A stretch of 64,000 bases of DNA from positions 1 through 64,000 of the forward strand of contig NZ_JACETV010000003.1 of assembly GCF_013912375.1 (NCBI RefSeq), written 5' to 3'. A program made the position numbers and the translations under genes. Below, piece after piece: positions 34,129-43,818 of the stretch. The stretch is from Emticicia sp. BO119. Its GTDB lineage: Bacteria > Bacteroidota > Bacteroidia > Cytophagales > Spirosomataceae. The first letter of the stretch is position 1, and every line of letters begins with the position of its first letter. The notes under the pieces are model-generated. The model made no database searches, was not told the origin of the DNA, and saw only the letters and a program-made list of their open reading frames with translations.

Positions 34129-35427
34129 ATGAGAATCATCAGACTAACCCTTATCCTCTTTCTTATCACGTATGTTTCGCAGGCACAGAAGGTAAACAAA
34201 TTAATTAAAGAAAATGAAGTGAAGCGTATCATCAGCACGTTGGCGGCCGACGATATGCTGGGCCGAAACTCGATGCAGCCACAGCAGATTGAAAAAGCCA
34301 CCGCTTTTATTGCCGATGAATTCAGGAAAATTGGTTTGCAGCCATTAAAAGGTGCAAATGGATTCAGACAGGAGTTTCCTATTACGAAGATAGATGGGTT
34401 TTTAAGTGCTGAGGTAATGATTAACGGACAGGTGATTCCGAAAGATAAATATCTGCTGATGTCTGATAACGAAGAAATCAACTGGACATCTAATATTCCG
34501 GTGGTAATTGTCGGAGCAGGAGATACTTTTACTCCGAACCAGTATATGAGCGACTCAACCAGCAAAATAATTGTGGTTGATGCAGCACATGAGTCCAAAT
34601 TAGCAGGTTTGAAACGTTTTATGGGCCGTGCAAGGTTGTTGTCAAAGCCTTATCCGAAAATTGCAGGGAATATTCTGTTTGTATCGGGCATCAGTTCGGT
34701 AGACAATTATTCTGTGAAAATCAAACAACGCAAAGAAGCCTTTATGATGACTAACGTGGTGGGGGTGCTTCCGGGTAAAAGCAAACCTGACGAAATGGTT
34801 GTTTTTTCAGGCCATTACGACCACCTGGGTATTCAGAAAGCTGTTGAGGGAGATTCTATCGCTAATGGTGCTGATGATGATGCATCGGGTACAACAGCGG
34901 TTATTGCTTTGGCCAACTATTTTAAAAAGCTGAAAAACAACGAAAGGACGATTGTTTTTGCTGCTTTTACAGCAGAAGAAATCGGTGGATTCGGCTCAAA
35001 GTATTTCTCTCAGCAATTAGATGCCGATCAAGTAGTAGCCATGTTTAATATAGAAATGATAGGTAAGGCATCTAAATGGGGGATGAATTCAGCCTTCATT
35101 ACCGGCTTTGAACGGTCGGATTTCGGGACAATCTTACAGAAAAATCTGAAAGGCACAGCATTTACGTTTAATCCTGACCCGTATCCGCAACAAAACCTGT
35201 TTTATCGTTCGGATAATGCTACTTTAGCTCGTCTGGGCGTTCCGGCACATACTATATCTACCGATCAGATTGATTCAGATAAATTGTATCATAGTGTAAA
35301 CGACGAAGTAGAATCGTTGGATATTCAGAATATTGTTGCTACTATCCGTGCTATTGCCTTAAGCTCTCAGACTATAGTTGCCGGGAAAGATACGCCTACA
35401 CGGATTGATAAGAGTACAGTGAAGTAA
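34129..35427 (+). CDS. M28-family metallopeptidase, exported
   Basis: A 432-residue protein; the start MRIIRLTLILFLITYVSQAQ gives a proper signal peptide, while the frame upstream overlaps nothing functional. A protease-associated-like insert is followed by the di-zinc peptidase domain with HYDHLG (His ligand), NGADDDASGT (bridging Asp), AEEIGGFGS (catalytic Glu pair) and IEMIG. It should cleave amino-terminal residues of peptides in the periplasm. Confidence 0.9.
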   Translation: MRIIRLTLILFLITYVSQAQKVNKLIKENEVKRIISTLAADDMLGRNSMQPQQIEKATAFIADEFRKIGLQPLKGANGFRQEFPITKIDGFLSAEVMINGQVIPKDKYLLMSDNEEINWTSNIPVVIVGAGDTFTPNQYMSDSTSKIIVVDAAHESKLAGLKRFMGRARLLSKPYPKIAGNILFVSGISSVDNYSVKIKQRKEAFMMTNVVGVLPGKSKPDEMVVFSGHYDHLGIQKAVEGDSIANGADDDASGTTAVIALANYFKKLKNNERTIVFAAFTAEEIGGFGSKYFSQQLDADQVVAMFNIEMIGKASKWGMNSAFITGFERSDFGTILQKNLKGTAFTFNPDPYPQQNLFYRSDNATLARLGVPAHTISTDQIDSDKLYHSVNDEVESLDIQNIVATIRAIALSSQTIVAGKDTPTRIDKSTVK

Positions 35428-35445
35428 TAAAGAATTCTAAAATTT

Positions 35446-35483
35446 GTAGAGACGCAGCGGTTTGCCGCCCAATGCGTCTCTAC
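35446..35483. repeat. AGAGACG-type palindrome, copy 1
   Basis: GTAGAGACGCA (35446-35456) is the inverse of TGCGTCTCTAC (35473-35483). A degenerate copy with the same AGAGACG/GTCTCT core occurs after ffh. It can also act as a terminator hairpin after the M28 gene. Confidence 0.6.
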
Positions 35484-35602
35484 GAAAATAGCAGATTAAA
35501 CCAACATCCCCGCAACACAATAATTAAGCAAATCTTTCGTATGATAGGTATCATTGGCATAGGATATATGCACCAAAAATGAGATTTTAACGTTATTAGC
35601 TT

Positions 35603-35633
35603 TTGCATCAAAACGCAAAAATGCTTACGTTTG
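35603..35633 (+). promoter_or_regulatory. Bacteroidota promoter for the PBP1A gene
   Basis: A -33 TTG (35603-35605) and a -7 TACGTTTG (35626-35633) are separated by 20 bases, matching the Bacteroidota sigma factor consensus. The start codon is 29 bases downstream. Confidence 0.6.
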
Positions 35634-35662
35634 CTTTTATATAACACCCTTTCCTCACCAAA

Positions 35663-37993
35663 ATGAAGTTTAAATTCCCGGAATTAGAAGCAGGTAGATA
35701 TAAGAAAATCATTTCAAGAATCTGGAAGTTTGCCGGATTTACCGCTATTGCAGCCATTGTATATCTGATAGCCGTAAGTTTTAATTTATTCTGGCTGTTT
35801 GGAAAAATGCCAAGCCCCGAAGAAATTGAAAATCCGAAAAGTGATGTAGCTTCTGAGATTATCTCTGCCGACGGAAAAGTAATCGGCAAATTTCTTTACG
35901 AAAACCGTAGTCCTATCGAGTTCAGCGAACTCTCTCCTAATATTATTAATGCTTTAGTAGCTACCGAAGATGTTCGTTTTACGGTACATTCAGGTATTGA
36001 CGCCCGTAGTACATTGCGTGTGGTGACCGGTCTGTTTTCGGGTCAGAGAAAAGGCGGTGGTAGTACTATCTCACAGCAGTTGGCAAAAAACCTTTTCAAA
36101 CTCCGTGAAATCGACTATTACAAAGGCCCGTTGTATGCAGTGCCGGGTATCAGACAGATAATTATCAAAACCAAAGAATGGATTACAGCCATTAAACTGG
36201 AGCGCAGATATACCAAGCAGGAGATAATGGAAAAATACCTGAACACCATCGAATTCAGTAGTGGTGCTTTCGGTATCCGTTCGGCCACCAAGACTTATTT
36301 CAAAAAAGAACCAAGTGAAGTGACACTGGAAGAAGCAGCCGTATTGGTGGGTATGATTCAGAACCCTTCACGCTTTAATCCGAAGTTTCACCCGCAGGCT
36401 TCAAAAGCCCGTCGTAATATTGTTTTCGATCAAATGGTGAAATATGATAAGTTGTCGCCTAACAGAGCAGAGTTATTAAAACAAGTACCTATTACATTGA
36501 AGTATCAGCCTGAAAGCCATAATACAGGCCCGGCACCATATTTCAGGGAGTTTCTGAAAGGCTGGCTGAAAGAGGAAATTGCCAAAGAAGGCTATGATCC
36601 TGACGATATTTATACCAAAGGTTTCAAGATTTATACAACCATAGACTCGCGGATGCAAGTATATGCCGAAGAAGCAATGCGGGAGAACATGAAACAACAG
36701 CAAAAGATTTTTTATGAACACTGGAAGGGCCGGAACCCCTGGACTTTAGAAAAAGCGGGTACTTCGGGCAAATATGTTGAAATTCCGAATTTCATTGAGA
36801 ACATTGCTAAAACCACACCCCGTTTCCGTGAGCTAAAAGAAGAATATAATGGTGATCTGGATAAGGTCTGGAAAGAAATGAATCGTCCGAACAAAATGCG
36901 TGTGTTCTCCTGGAACGGCGAAAGAGATACTGTTATGTCGTCGATGGACTCAATCCGATATTATAAACACTATCTGCACTCAAGTTTTCTGGCGATGGAT
37001 CCCCGTAACGGGCAGATTAAAGCCTGGGTTGGTGGAATTAATTATAAATACTTCAAATATGACCACGTAAAACAGGGAAAAAGACAACCAGGCTCAACAT
37101 TCAAGCCATTTGTGTATGTTACGGCCATTGACAACGGTTTCTCTACCTGCGAACACGTAGTTGACCAGCCAATTACTATTCAGGTACCTGGTGGTAGCTG
37201 GACACCTAAAAACTCTGATGGGGTATATAGCTACAGGTCGCTCACGCTCCGGCAGGCATTAGGACAATCAATCAATACTGTTAGTGCTTACCTGATTAAT
37301 CAGTTCAAGGCCGGCAATGTAATAAACTATGCTCATAAGCTGGGTATTAAAAGTAAATTAGATGAAGTACCTGCGCTTTGCCTGGGTATCAGTAATGTTT
37401 CTTTGTATGAAATGATGGCAGGCTATTGTGTGTTTGCCAATTCGGGAAAATATACAGAACCCCTATTTGTAACGCGAATTGAAGACAAGCATGGAGAGCT
37501 GGTTAAAGAATTTTATTCTGATAGTAAAGAGGTAATCAGCCAGGAAACAGCCTATAAGATGATACACCTGATGCGTGGTGCTACCCAGCCGGGTGGAACG
37601 GCATTCGGGGGGTTATCAAGATACGGGGTTTTAGATGGTAATGAAGTAGCCGCTAAAACGGGTACGACCTCCAATTATTCTGATGGCTGGTTTATGGGCA
37701 TCACCCCTTCTTTAGTTGCTGGTGGGTGGACTGGTGGAGACGACCCGACGATTCACTTCAGGACTATTGCTCTGGGGCAAGGCGCACGGGTATCGTTGCC
37801 CACCTGGGGAATGTTCTTTCAGAAAGTATATGGAGATAAAACCCTTGAATACAAAAAGGGCTCATTCCTGAAGCCCTCTACTGTTTCAATATCAGGAGAT
37901 TGCGTATTTGCGGCCGGAGAAGGGTATCATATTGATTCAACTCAAAAGTACACTCCGCCAACTGCAAAACCCGCAGACGATGACCAATTATAG
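35663..37993 (+). CDS. Bifunctional class A penicillin-binding protein
   Basis: A 776-residue protein (PBP1A type). A transmembrane anchor at about 22-45 is followed by a GT51 glycosyltransferase (catalytic Glu102 in ATEDVRF, then GGGSTISQQLAKNLF and KYLNTIEF). The transpeptidase domain has SxxK at Ser478-Lys481 (GSTFKPF), SIN at 536-538 and KTGT at 665-668. It polymerises and cross-links peptidoglycan in the periplasm. The first GT motif reads EDVRFTVHSGID rather than the common EDxxFxxHxG spelling but keeps the Glu and His. Confidence 0.94.
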   Translation: MKFKFPELEAGRYKKIISRIWKFAGFTAIAAIVYLIAVSFNLFWLFGKMPSPEEIENPKSDVASEIISADGKVIGKFLYENRSPIEFSELSPNIINALVATEDVRFTVHSGIDARSTLRVVTGLFSGQRKGGGSTISQQLAKNLFKLREIDYYKGPLYAVPGIRQIIIKTKEWITAIKLERRYTKQEIMEKYLNTIEFSSGAFGIRSATKTYFKKEPSEVTLEEAAVLVGMIQNPSRFNPKFHPQASKARRNIVFDQMVKYDKLSPNRAELLKQVPITLKYQPESHNTGPAPYFREFLKGWLKEEIAKEGYDPDDIYTKGFKIYTTIDSRMQVYAEEAMRENMKQQQKIFYEHWKGRNPWTLEKAGTSGKYVEIPNFIENIAKTTPRFRELKEEYNGDLDKVWKEMNRPNKMRVFSWNGERDTVMSSMDSIRYYKHYLHSSFLAMDPRNGQIKAWVGGINYKYFKYDHVKQGKRQPGSTFKPFVYVTAIDNGFSTCEHVVDQPITIQVPGGSWTPKNSDGVYSYRSLTLRQALGQSINTVSAYLINQFKAGNVINYAHKLGIKSKLDEVPALCLGISNVSLYEMMAGYCVFANSGKYTEPLFVTRIEDKHGELVKEFYSDSKEVISQETAYKMIHLMRGATQPGGTAFGGLSRYGVLDGNEVAAKTGTTSNYSDGWFMGITPSLVAGGWTGGDDPTIHFRTIALGQGARVSLPTWGMFFQKVYGDKTLEYKKGSFLKPSTVSISGDCVFAAGEGYHIDSTQKYTPPTAKPADDDQL

Positions 37994-37999
37994 GTGAGT

Positions 38000-38194
38000 T
38001 TATGCTGCCATTGGCGCAAAATCCATATCTGGTACTGCTTCTACTTCGGTAGATTCAAGAACCATATAAGCAGTCTTCGGCTGTTTTCTTCTGGTGGCGA
38101 ATTCATTCCAGTTTGAAATGACTACGCTGATTCCGCAGACTAAACTCAGTATTACATACGGAATTTGGATTAGTATTACAAAGAAGTGTGACAT
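38000..38194 (-). CDS. Small membrane protein
   Basis: A 64-residue protein with one hydrophobic helix (about 3-26), then a basic stretch and an acidic tail. It ends 6 bases from the convergent PBP1A stop codon. No family is recognised; the clear helix/charge pattern and clean frame favour a real small gene. Confidence 0.45.
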   Translation of the reverse strand: MSHFFVILIQIPYVILSLVCGISVVISNWNEFATRRKQPKTAYMVLESTEVEAVPDMDFAPMAA

Positions 38195-38240
38195 ACAAAT
38201 ATTAGTTTCATGGTATGTCCAGAATATCTAAAATCTTATG

Positions 38241-38300
38241 CCATAGCTTATGGATATGTATCGGCCAAAAGATGAGGAAAATAATCCTCATCTTTTTGTT
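38241..38300 (+). terminator. Hairpin plus strong terminator in the pre-SusC gap
   Basis: A small hairpin CCATA-GCT-TATGG (38241-38253) precedes a terminator: AAAAGATGAGGA (38267-38278) pairs with TCCTCATCTTTTT, followed by GTTTTTTTT. The PBP1A transcript may end here, or these are the end of a small RNA. Confidence 0.6.
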
Positions 38301-38572
38301 TTTTTTGTTGATTGCTCTCTGGAATCTACTTCTATTTTCCTCTTTTTTTTCTCTAACGCTGGAGATTTCAACTACGCACAGCCACAGGCTTGATACAATA
38401 ACATGAATTATTTAATAAAATATTTGCTATCTACTAAGTTTCCAAATCGGTGGCTGAGCCAAGCTGAAACCACACGATTAAAGAAAATGCCAGACTTCAA
38501 TCAATATCAATCTTGTACTTTTCTTTAACAATTGCTTAATAACCCCTTAACATTATAAGAATACAAAAAACC

Positions 38573-38580
38573 TACTTTTG
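38573..38580 (+). promoter_or_regulatory. -7 element (TACTTTTG) for susC/susD
   Basis: It matches TAnnTTTG. A -33 TTG is not clear. Confidence 0.35.
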
Positions 38581-38700
38581 CGCTTGAAAATTAATAAAAT
38601 CAAGGTCTTACAAAGTCACGTGCAAGGAATTTCATCAACCGATAGTGCCAATCTTCCAATTGTCCAATATTTCCATTTTTTGACCCAATTTTTCAAAAAA

Positions 38701-38736
38701 TTTAAAACGTTTGCAGAACGATTTAAAACGTTTGCA
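38701..38736 (+). promoter_or_regulatory. Tandem LacI-type operators
   Basis: TTTAAAACGTTTGCA occurs exactly twice (38701-38715 and 38722-38736). Its reverse, TGCAAACGTTTTAAA, fits the LacI/GalR operator type with a central AACGTT. The sites are 21 bases apart, two helical turns, so both face the same side of the DNA. No LacI-type gene is in the window. Confidence 0.6.
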
Positions 38737-38984
38737 TAAAAAAACGTAAGAATAATAATATTTTTTATTGTTAAAATGCAACAGATTTCAAGAAATTAGA
38801 AAATAACACCGGTAATCTGAAGATTCATAACTACCTGACAGAAAGCATTGTTTTCATAGCAGATGATAATACTCTGGAGGTTGTAAATATTGCCTTTATT
38901 TCTATGCACTATTATTTATCAAAATACCTCACCCTTTGTAAGTACCCAGTTCAAACATCAAATTGTTTAATTAACCATCTTATC

Positions 38985-41900
38985 ATGATGAAACACCTTG
39001 CTACCTCTCCCCCACGGTTAAAATTCCTATTGGGGGTAATTATGTTTGCTTTTGTGTGTATGCCACAGGTATATGCGCAAAAAGCAATATTCGCCAGTGT
39101 GAAAGACTCACGTAGCACCAGCAACGTTGATAGTAAAATCGTAGAACTCACCGTGAAAGGTCGTGTAACAGATGCCGGAACAGGCGAAGCCTTAGTTGGT
39201 TGTAGTGTGGTTCTGAAAGGCACACAAAAAGGAACAACGACTGATGCAACCGGAAACTATTCAATATCAGTAGCTGACGAAAAATCGGTATTGGTATTTG
39301 GTTTTATCGGCTATACCAAACAGGAAATTACTGTTGGCAATAACACCACACTGGATGTACAGTTGAAGTCTGAGGCGTCTGATCTGGCGCAGGTTGTGGT
39401 AATCGGTTATGGTAGTGCTACCAAAAAAGATATGACAGGTGCTGTAAAATCTCTGAAAAGCACTGAGTTTAATAAAGGTATCATAAACTCACCAGAACAG
39501 TTATTACAAGGTAAAGTTGCCGGTGTGAATGTTGTGTCGGCAAGTGGTGAGCCAGGTGCTTCACAAAGTATCACCATCAGAGGCCCCGGTGGATTACGTA
39601 CCGGAAGTACGCCTTTGTTTATCTTAGACGGTATGGCTCTGGATAATTCAGGCACAGGGGCTGCAATTAACCCGCTGACATTCCTGAACCCGCAGGATAT
39701 TGAATCAATAGACGTTTTAAAAGATGCCTCTGCAACGGCTATCTATGGTTCTCGTGGTGCCAATGGTGTAATTCTGATTACTACCAAAAAAGGCAAAGCA
39801 GGTTTCTCTACCATAACCTATTCAGGAAGTGTGGGTATATCGAAAATGGCAAGAGCTTTACCAGTGTTTACAGCGGATGAATTCAGAACTCAGGTAAAAG
39901 CGGTAGGTGGTACTTTAGACGATTTAGGTGGTAATACTGACTGGCAAAAAGAAGTAACACAAACAGCTATTACGCAAAACCATAATATTTCGTTGGGTGG
40001 TGGTGCTGACAAGCTCACTTACTACGGCTCATTTGGTATCCAGAACCAGGAGGGTATCCTTAAAAACAGTAACCTGAACCGCTATACAGGTCGTATTAAT
40101 ATTTCACAAAAATTCCTGGATGACCGCCTGACTGTTGATGTAAACCTGAATGCAACCTATACTACCAATTCAAGACCTCCGACCGAGAGCCTGATTGGTG
40201 GAGCTATTTCAGCCAACCCAACGTATCCGGCCTATGATAACGCCACAGGTAAACCTAAGAATTACCCAAGCTTTACAAATCCGCTTATCACACTTAGATT
40301 ACAAAAAGATGCTTCTACTGTTAATCGTGTGATAGGTAATATCTCTCCGTCGTTCAAAATCACAAAAGATTTAGTATATAAACTGAATTTTGGTATTGAT
40401 AACTCGACCGGGGTACGTGATATTCAGTCGTTAGCCAATTTAGAACCACAACAAGATGGCAGATTGGAAACTTATAATACCTGGAACAGAAATAAACTGA
40501 TAGAAAACTATCTGACTTATACGCTGAACACTGGTGCTCATAACATGACTGCACTGGCAGGGCACTCATACCAGAAAATATTTGTACAAGGTCGCAATAC
40601 AAGCATCAATAAATTTCCGATTACCGACATCGAGCCTATCTATAACCCAGGCTTAGGTCAGGAACTGACACTTGCCAATAATAAGCCTGGCGGATATGCT
40701 CTGGTGAATGAGTTGCAATCGTTCTTTGGCCGTGTAAACTATCAGTACAAAGATAAATACTTAGCCACTGCTACTGTTCGTGCTGATGGTTCGTCTAAAT
40801 TCGGCGCTAACAACAAATACGGTGTATTCCCGTCGTTCTCGTTAGGCTGGAGAATCTCGGAAGAAGCGTTTATGAAAAATGCCGGCTTTACAGACCTGAA
40901 ACTGAGAGCAGGTTGGGGGCAAACCGGTAACCAGGAGATTCCTGCCAAAATTACTCAGGCCTTGTTTACTTCACAGGTATCGTCATCAACGAGTTATCCT
41001 TTATATCCGACAGGGGCTTTTCCGGCCGGTACATCTTATACTCGTTTAGCTAACCCTAATATTCAGTGGGAGGTATCAACCCAGACTAACATAGGTTTAG
41101 ACTTTGGTTTGTTACGTGGAGCTTTAACGGGTGCCGTTGATTATTTCCATAAAGTATCAAACAACATTCTGTTAGAGGTTATCCCGGCTGACCCAGTGCA
41201 ACCAGCAGGTACTTTCTGGACTAACGTGAAAGACATGACCATTACTAACAAGGGTCTTGAAATAGAGCTGAACTATCGCTACACAGCAGGAAACGGACTA
41301 CGATTTGATATTGGCGGTAATATGACCTTCATCAATAATATCGTTAAAAACTCGCCTTATACTGTTATTCCATCGGGTAATGCTACGGGTGCAGGTTTAA
41401 CATCGGCCACCATTAACGGCTATGTGAGCGGGCAGCCTATCGGTACTTTCTTCCTGAAAGAATTTACAGGATTCGATGACAAGGGGCTGAGCACTTACAG
41501 AGATGTAAATGGCGACGGTGTAGTAGGTGATAACGACCGGATTGCAGCAGGTAGTGCCTTACCAACCAAGCAATACAATATCAATGGTAATATTGCTTTC
41601 AAAGGTTTTGATTTAGCAGTTAATTTCAATGGGGTATCAGGTAACAAAATCTATGATAATACAGCCAATGCCAATTTCTATAAGCTGAGATTATCAAAGA
41701 GCCTGAATACGACTCCTGAAGCTATTGCGAATCCGAATGAGTCAATCAACAACTCAGCTCCGGTTTCTACGAGATTCCTGAAAGATGGGGCCTTTTTCAG
41801 ATTGAATAACCTGTCTTTGGGCTATAATGTAAACACCAAAGCTATTGGCCTTGGCAAGTGGGTACAAGGTTTAAGATTATCAGTAACCGGACAAAACCTG

Positions 41901-42041
41901 TTTGTAATTACAAAATATGATGGTTTTGACCCTGAGGTAAACATTGACAGAACTATTGGTGGTATTACTTCTTATGGTATCGATTATTTAAGTTATCCTA
42001 AGGCTCGTTCGGTGGTATTTGGACTGAACGTTTCATTATAA
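38985..42041 (+). CDS. SusC/RagA-type TonB-dependent outer-membrane transporter
   Basis: A 1018-residue protein; ATG codons at 38985 and 38988 start a normal signal peptide ending VYAQ, whereas the frame upstream does not look coding. A carboxypeptidase-regulatory-like domain (about 50-130) is followed by the plug (VVVIGYGSATKKDMTGAV, then the long SusC insert) and a beta-barrel. It is the outer-membrane channel for a glycan or other large nutrient, working with the SusD lipoprotein encoded 13 bases downstream and with TonB. No glycoside hydrolase gene is nearby, so the substrate is unknown. Confidence 0.94.
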   Translation: MMKHLATSPPRLKFLLGVIMFAFVCMPQVYAQKAIFASVKDSRSTSNVDSKIVELTVKGRVTDAGTGEALVGCSVVLKGTQKGTTTDATGNYSISVADEKSVLVFGFIGYTKQEITVGNNTTLDVQLKSEASDLAQVVVIGYGSATKKDMTGAVKSLKSTEFNKGIINSPEQLLQGKVAGVNVVSASGEPGASQSITIRGPGGLRTGSTPLFILDGMALDNSGTGAAINPLTFLNPQDIESIDVLKDASATAIYGSRGANGVILITTKKGKAGFSTITYSGSVGISKMARALPVFTADEFRTQVKAVGGTLDDLGGNTDWQKEVTQTAITQNHNISLGGGADKLTYYGSFGIQNQEGILKNSNLNRYTGRINISQKFLDDRLTVDVNLNATYTTNSRPPTESLIGGAISANPTYPAYDNATGKPKNYPSFTNPLITLRLQKDASTVNRVIGNISPSFKITKDLVYKLNFGIDNSTGVRDIQSLANLEPQQDGRLETYNTWNRNKLIENYLTYTLNTGAHNMTALAGHSYQKIFVQGRNTSINKFPITDIEPIYNPGLGQELTLANNKPGGYALVNELQSFFGRVNYQYKDKYLATATVRADGSSKFGANNKYGVFPSFSLGWRISEEAFMKNAGFTDLKLRAGWGQTGNQEIPAKITQALFTSQVSSSTSYPLYPTGAFPAGTSYTRLANPNIQWEVSTQTNIGLDFGLLRGALTGAVDYFHKVSNNILLEVIPADPVQPAGTFWTNVKDMTITNKGLEIELNYRYTAGNGLRFDIGGNMTFINNIVKNSPYTVIPSGNATGAGLTSATINGYVSGQPIGTFFLKEFTGFDDKGLSTYRDVNGDGVVGDNDRIAAGSALPTKQYNINGNIAFKGFDLAVNFNGVSGNKIYDNTANANFYKLRLSKSLNTTPEAIANPNESINNSAPVSTRFLKDGAFFRLNNLSLGYNVNTKAIGLGKWVQGLRLSVTGQNLFVITKYDGFDPEVNIDRTIGGITSYGIDYLSYPKARSVVFGLNVSL

Positions 42042-42054
42042 AATTTTAGAACTC

Positions 42055-43740
42055 ATGAAAAAGAAAATATATACAACATTAACGCTTGCCGGCCTGTTTG
42101 CCCTTGGTAGTTGTACAGACCTGAATGAAGTAATTCTTGATGAAACATTCGGCTCAAACCTGACTGATAAACAAGCCGTTGAGGGAATTATTGCGCCGGT
42201 ATATGCCCGCCTTCCCGATATCTTTTTGCACACAAACTATTTTGCCTTACAGGAAATATCGTCTGATGAGGCCATCCTGCCTTACCGTGGTGGTACTGAC
42301 TGGGGTGATAACGGTATTTATCTGGCCATGCACACCCATACGCATGGCGCCAATGACCCGAATATCCGTAATACCTGGAACCTGCTTTTGCAAGGTATGT
42401 CAAGATCTATTACGGCTATTAATACTTTGCCAACTATGAATGATCCGACTGCTAAAACATTTTTAGCAGAAGCAAGAGGTATGAGAGCCTACTACTCAAT
42501 GCTTACGCTGGATTTGTTCGGTCTGGTTTTCGTTAAAAATGATGTGGGCGAAACCTCAAAAATTATCAGAGGCGAAGAAGCATTTGAGTATATCAAAAGT
42601 GAATTGCTGGCTGTTGAACCAAACCTTGAAACGAGTGTAGGCCCGGGCAGACTAACCAAAGGGGCTGTCTGGGGCTTACTGGCCCGATTGTATCTGAATG
42701 CGGCTGTATATCGTGACAGATATGCTACGCAGTTCAATTTCAAGCCAGAAGACATGGACAAAGTAGTTGAATACTGCGATAAAATCATTTCGTCGGGTCA
42801 GTATCAGTTATCAAAAGATTATTTCTCTATCTTCAACGATGATAATCATGATAACAAAGAGTTGATTTTTGCCGTAGACCAGAGAGCGGAGCTGAACGGA
42901 CACAACCGTATGGCTTACTTCTCTATCTCAGGCGACCAGTTCCCGCTTTATAATTTCCCGGCGGCTAATGGTACTGATGGCCCTTCTATCACTTCTGACT
43001 ATTACCGCACCTGGGTAAATGCTTATGGCAACCAGGATCCGAAAGTTGACCCTCGTTTCTATAAACAGAACATCTCTATTTATACTAATCCTGCTGACTC
43101 TTGCGTGGCCGGAGAAAGTTTTAACATTGACCGTGGTATTTTGCGTGGACAACAATATGGTCTGATAAGAAAAAATGGTGTTTTTGTGAAATGCGCTAAT
43201 GGTAATTTTAAAGTTGGCAAACTGGTTTATGATACCCGTAACAAACCAAACCTGAACGTAGATTTTACTGAGAAAGTTGACTTTACAGTAGAAGGAAGTA
43301 ACTACAATACCGGTTATCGTGTTGAAAAATATCAGTTCAGCAAGAAATCATCGAGTGGTAGAAATTTCGGTGACGCAGATATTGTGATTTTGCGTCTGGC
43401 TGATGTTTACCTGATGCGTGCAGAAGCTAAATTGCGTAAAAGCAACGATGCCGCCAGCGCCCTGGCTGATGTAAATACCGTTAGAGCCGCAAGAAATATT
43501 ACTACGCCACCGCCGGCATTGGCAAGTATGTCATTAGACTTATTGTTCCGTGAGCGTGGTTTTGAATTGTACTGGGAGATGGTTCGTCGTTCAGATATGA
43601 TTCGTTTCGGAAAATATGAAGGAACATGGACAGAAAAGACCAATAATGATGTGAAGAAAAGAATCTTCCCGATTCCGCAGACAGCTATTGATGGGGCCTC
43701 TAATATCCCGGGTTATCTGAAACAGAACGACGGATATTAA
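42055..43740 (+). CDS. SusD/RagB-type outer-membrane lipoprotein
   Basis: A 561-residue protein with lipobox LFALGSC (Cys at 20), a SusD-like N-terminal domain and a RagB/SusD C-terminal domain. The typical end LLFRERGFELYWEMVRRSDMIRFGKY and final IFPIPQ are present. It caps the SusC barrel at the cell surface and binds the substrate. Together with SusC it forms the operon. Confidence 0.94.
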   Translation: MKKKIYTTLTLAGLFALGSCTDLNEVILDETFGSNLTDKQAVEGIIAPVYARLPDIFLHTNYFALQEISSDEAILPYRGGTDWGDNGIYLAMHTHTHGANDPNIRNTWNLLLQGMSRSITAINTLPTMNDPTAKTFLAEARGMRAYYSMLTLDLFGLVFVKNDVGETSKIIRGEEAFEYIKSELLAVEPNLETSVGPGRLTKGAVWGLLARLYLNAAVYRDRYATQFNFKPEDMDKVVEYCDKIISSGQYQLSKDYFSIFNDDNHDNKELIFAVDQRAELNGHNRMAYFSISGDQFPLYNFPAANGTDGPSITSDYYRTWVNAYGNQDPKVDPRFYKQNISIYTNPADSCVAGESFNIDRGILRGQQYGLIRKNGVFVKCANGNFKVGKLVYDTRNKPNLNVDFTEKVDFTVEGSNYNTGYRVEKYQFSKKSSSGRNFGDADIVILRLADVYLMRAEAKLRKSNDAASALADVNTVRAARNITTPPPALASMSLDLLFRERGFELYWEMVRRSDMIRFGKYEGTWTEKTNNDVKKRIFPIPQTAIDGASNIPGYLKQNDGY

Positions 43741-43765
43741 TCGCTTACTTACCTATTCTTTATGC

Positions 43766-43794
43766 AGCCCTGTTTCTGTTATGGAAACAGGGCT
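43766..43794 (+). terminator. Terminator of the susCD operon
   Basis: AGCCCTGTTTC (43766-43776) pairs perfectly with GAAACAGGGCT (43784-43794), followed by TTTTT. Confidence 0.85.
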
Positions 43795-43818
43795 TTTTTA
43801 TGCATATGCGTTTCATCA

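Larger units (their letters stand above)
38301..38984. other. Long non-coding leader before SusC
   Basis: No convincing gene is present. It contains a -7 match TACTTTTG (38573-38580), which would give a leader of about 400 bases, and two LacI-type operator sites (see next entry). Confidence 0.5.

Noticed and set aside
38215-38406. 63-codon hydrophobic open frame on the plus strand
   Set aside because: It reads through the strong terminator at 38267-38297, and its Phe/Leu-rich sequence comes from the T-tract.
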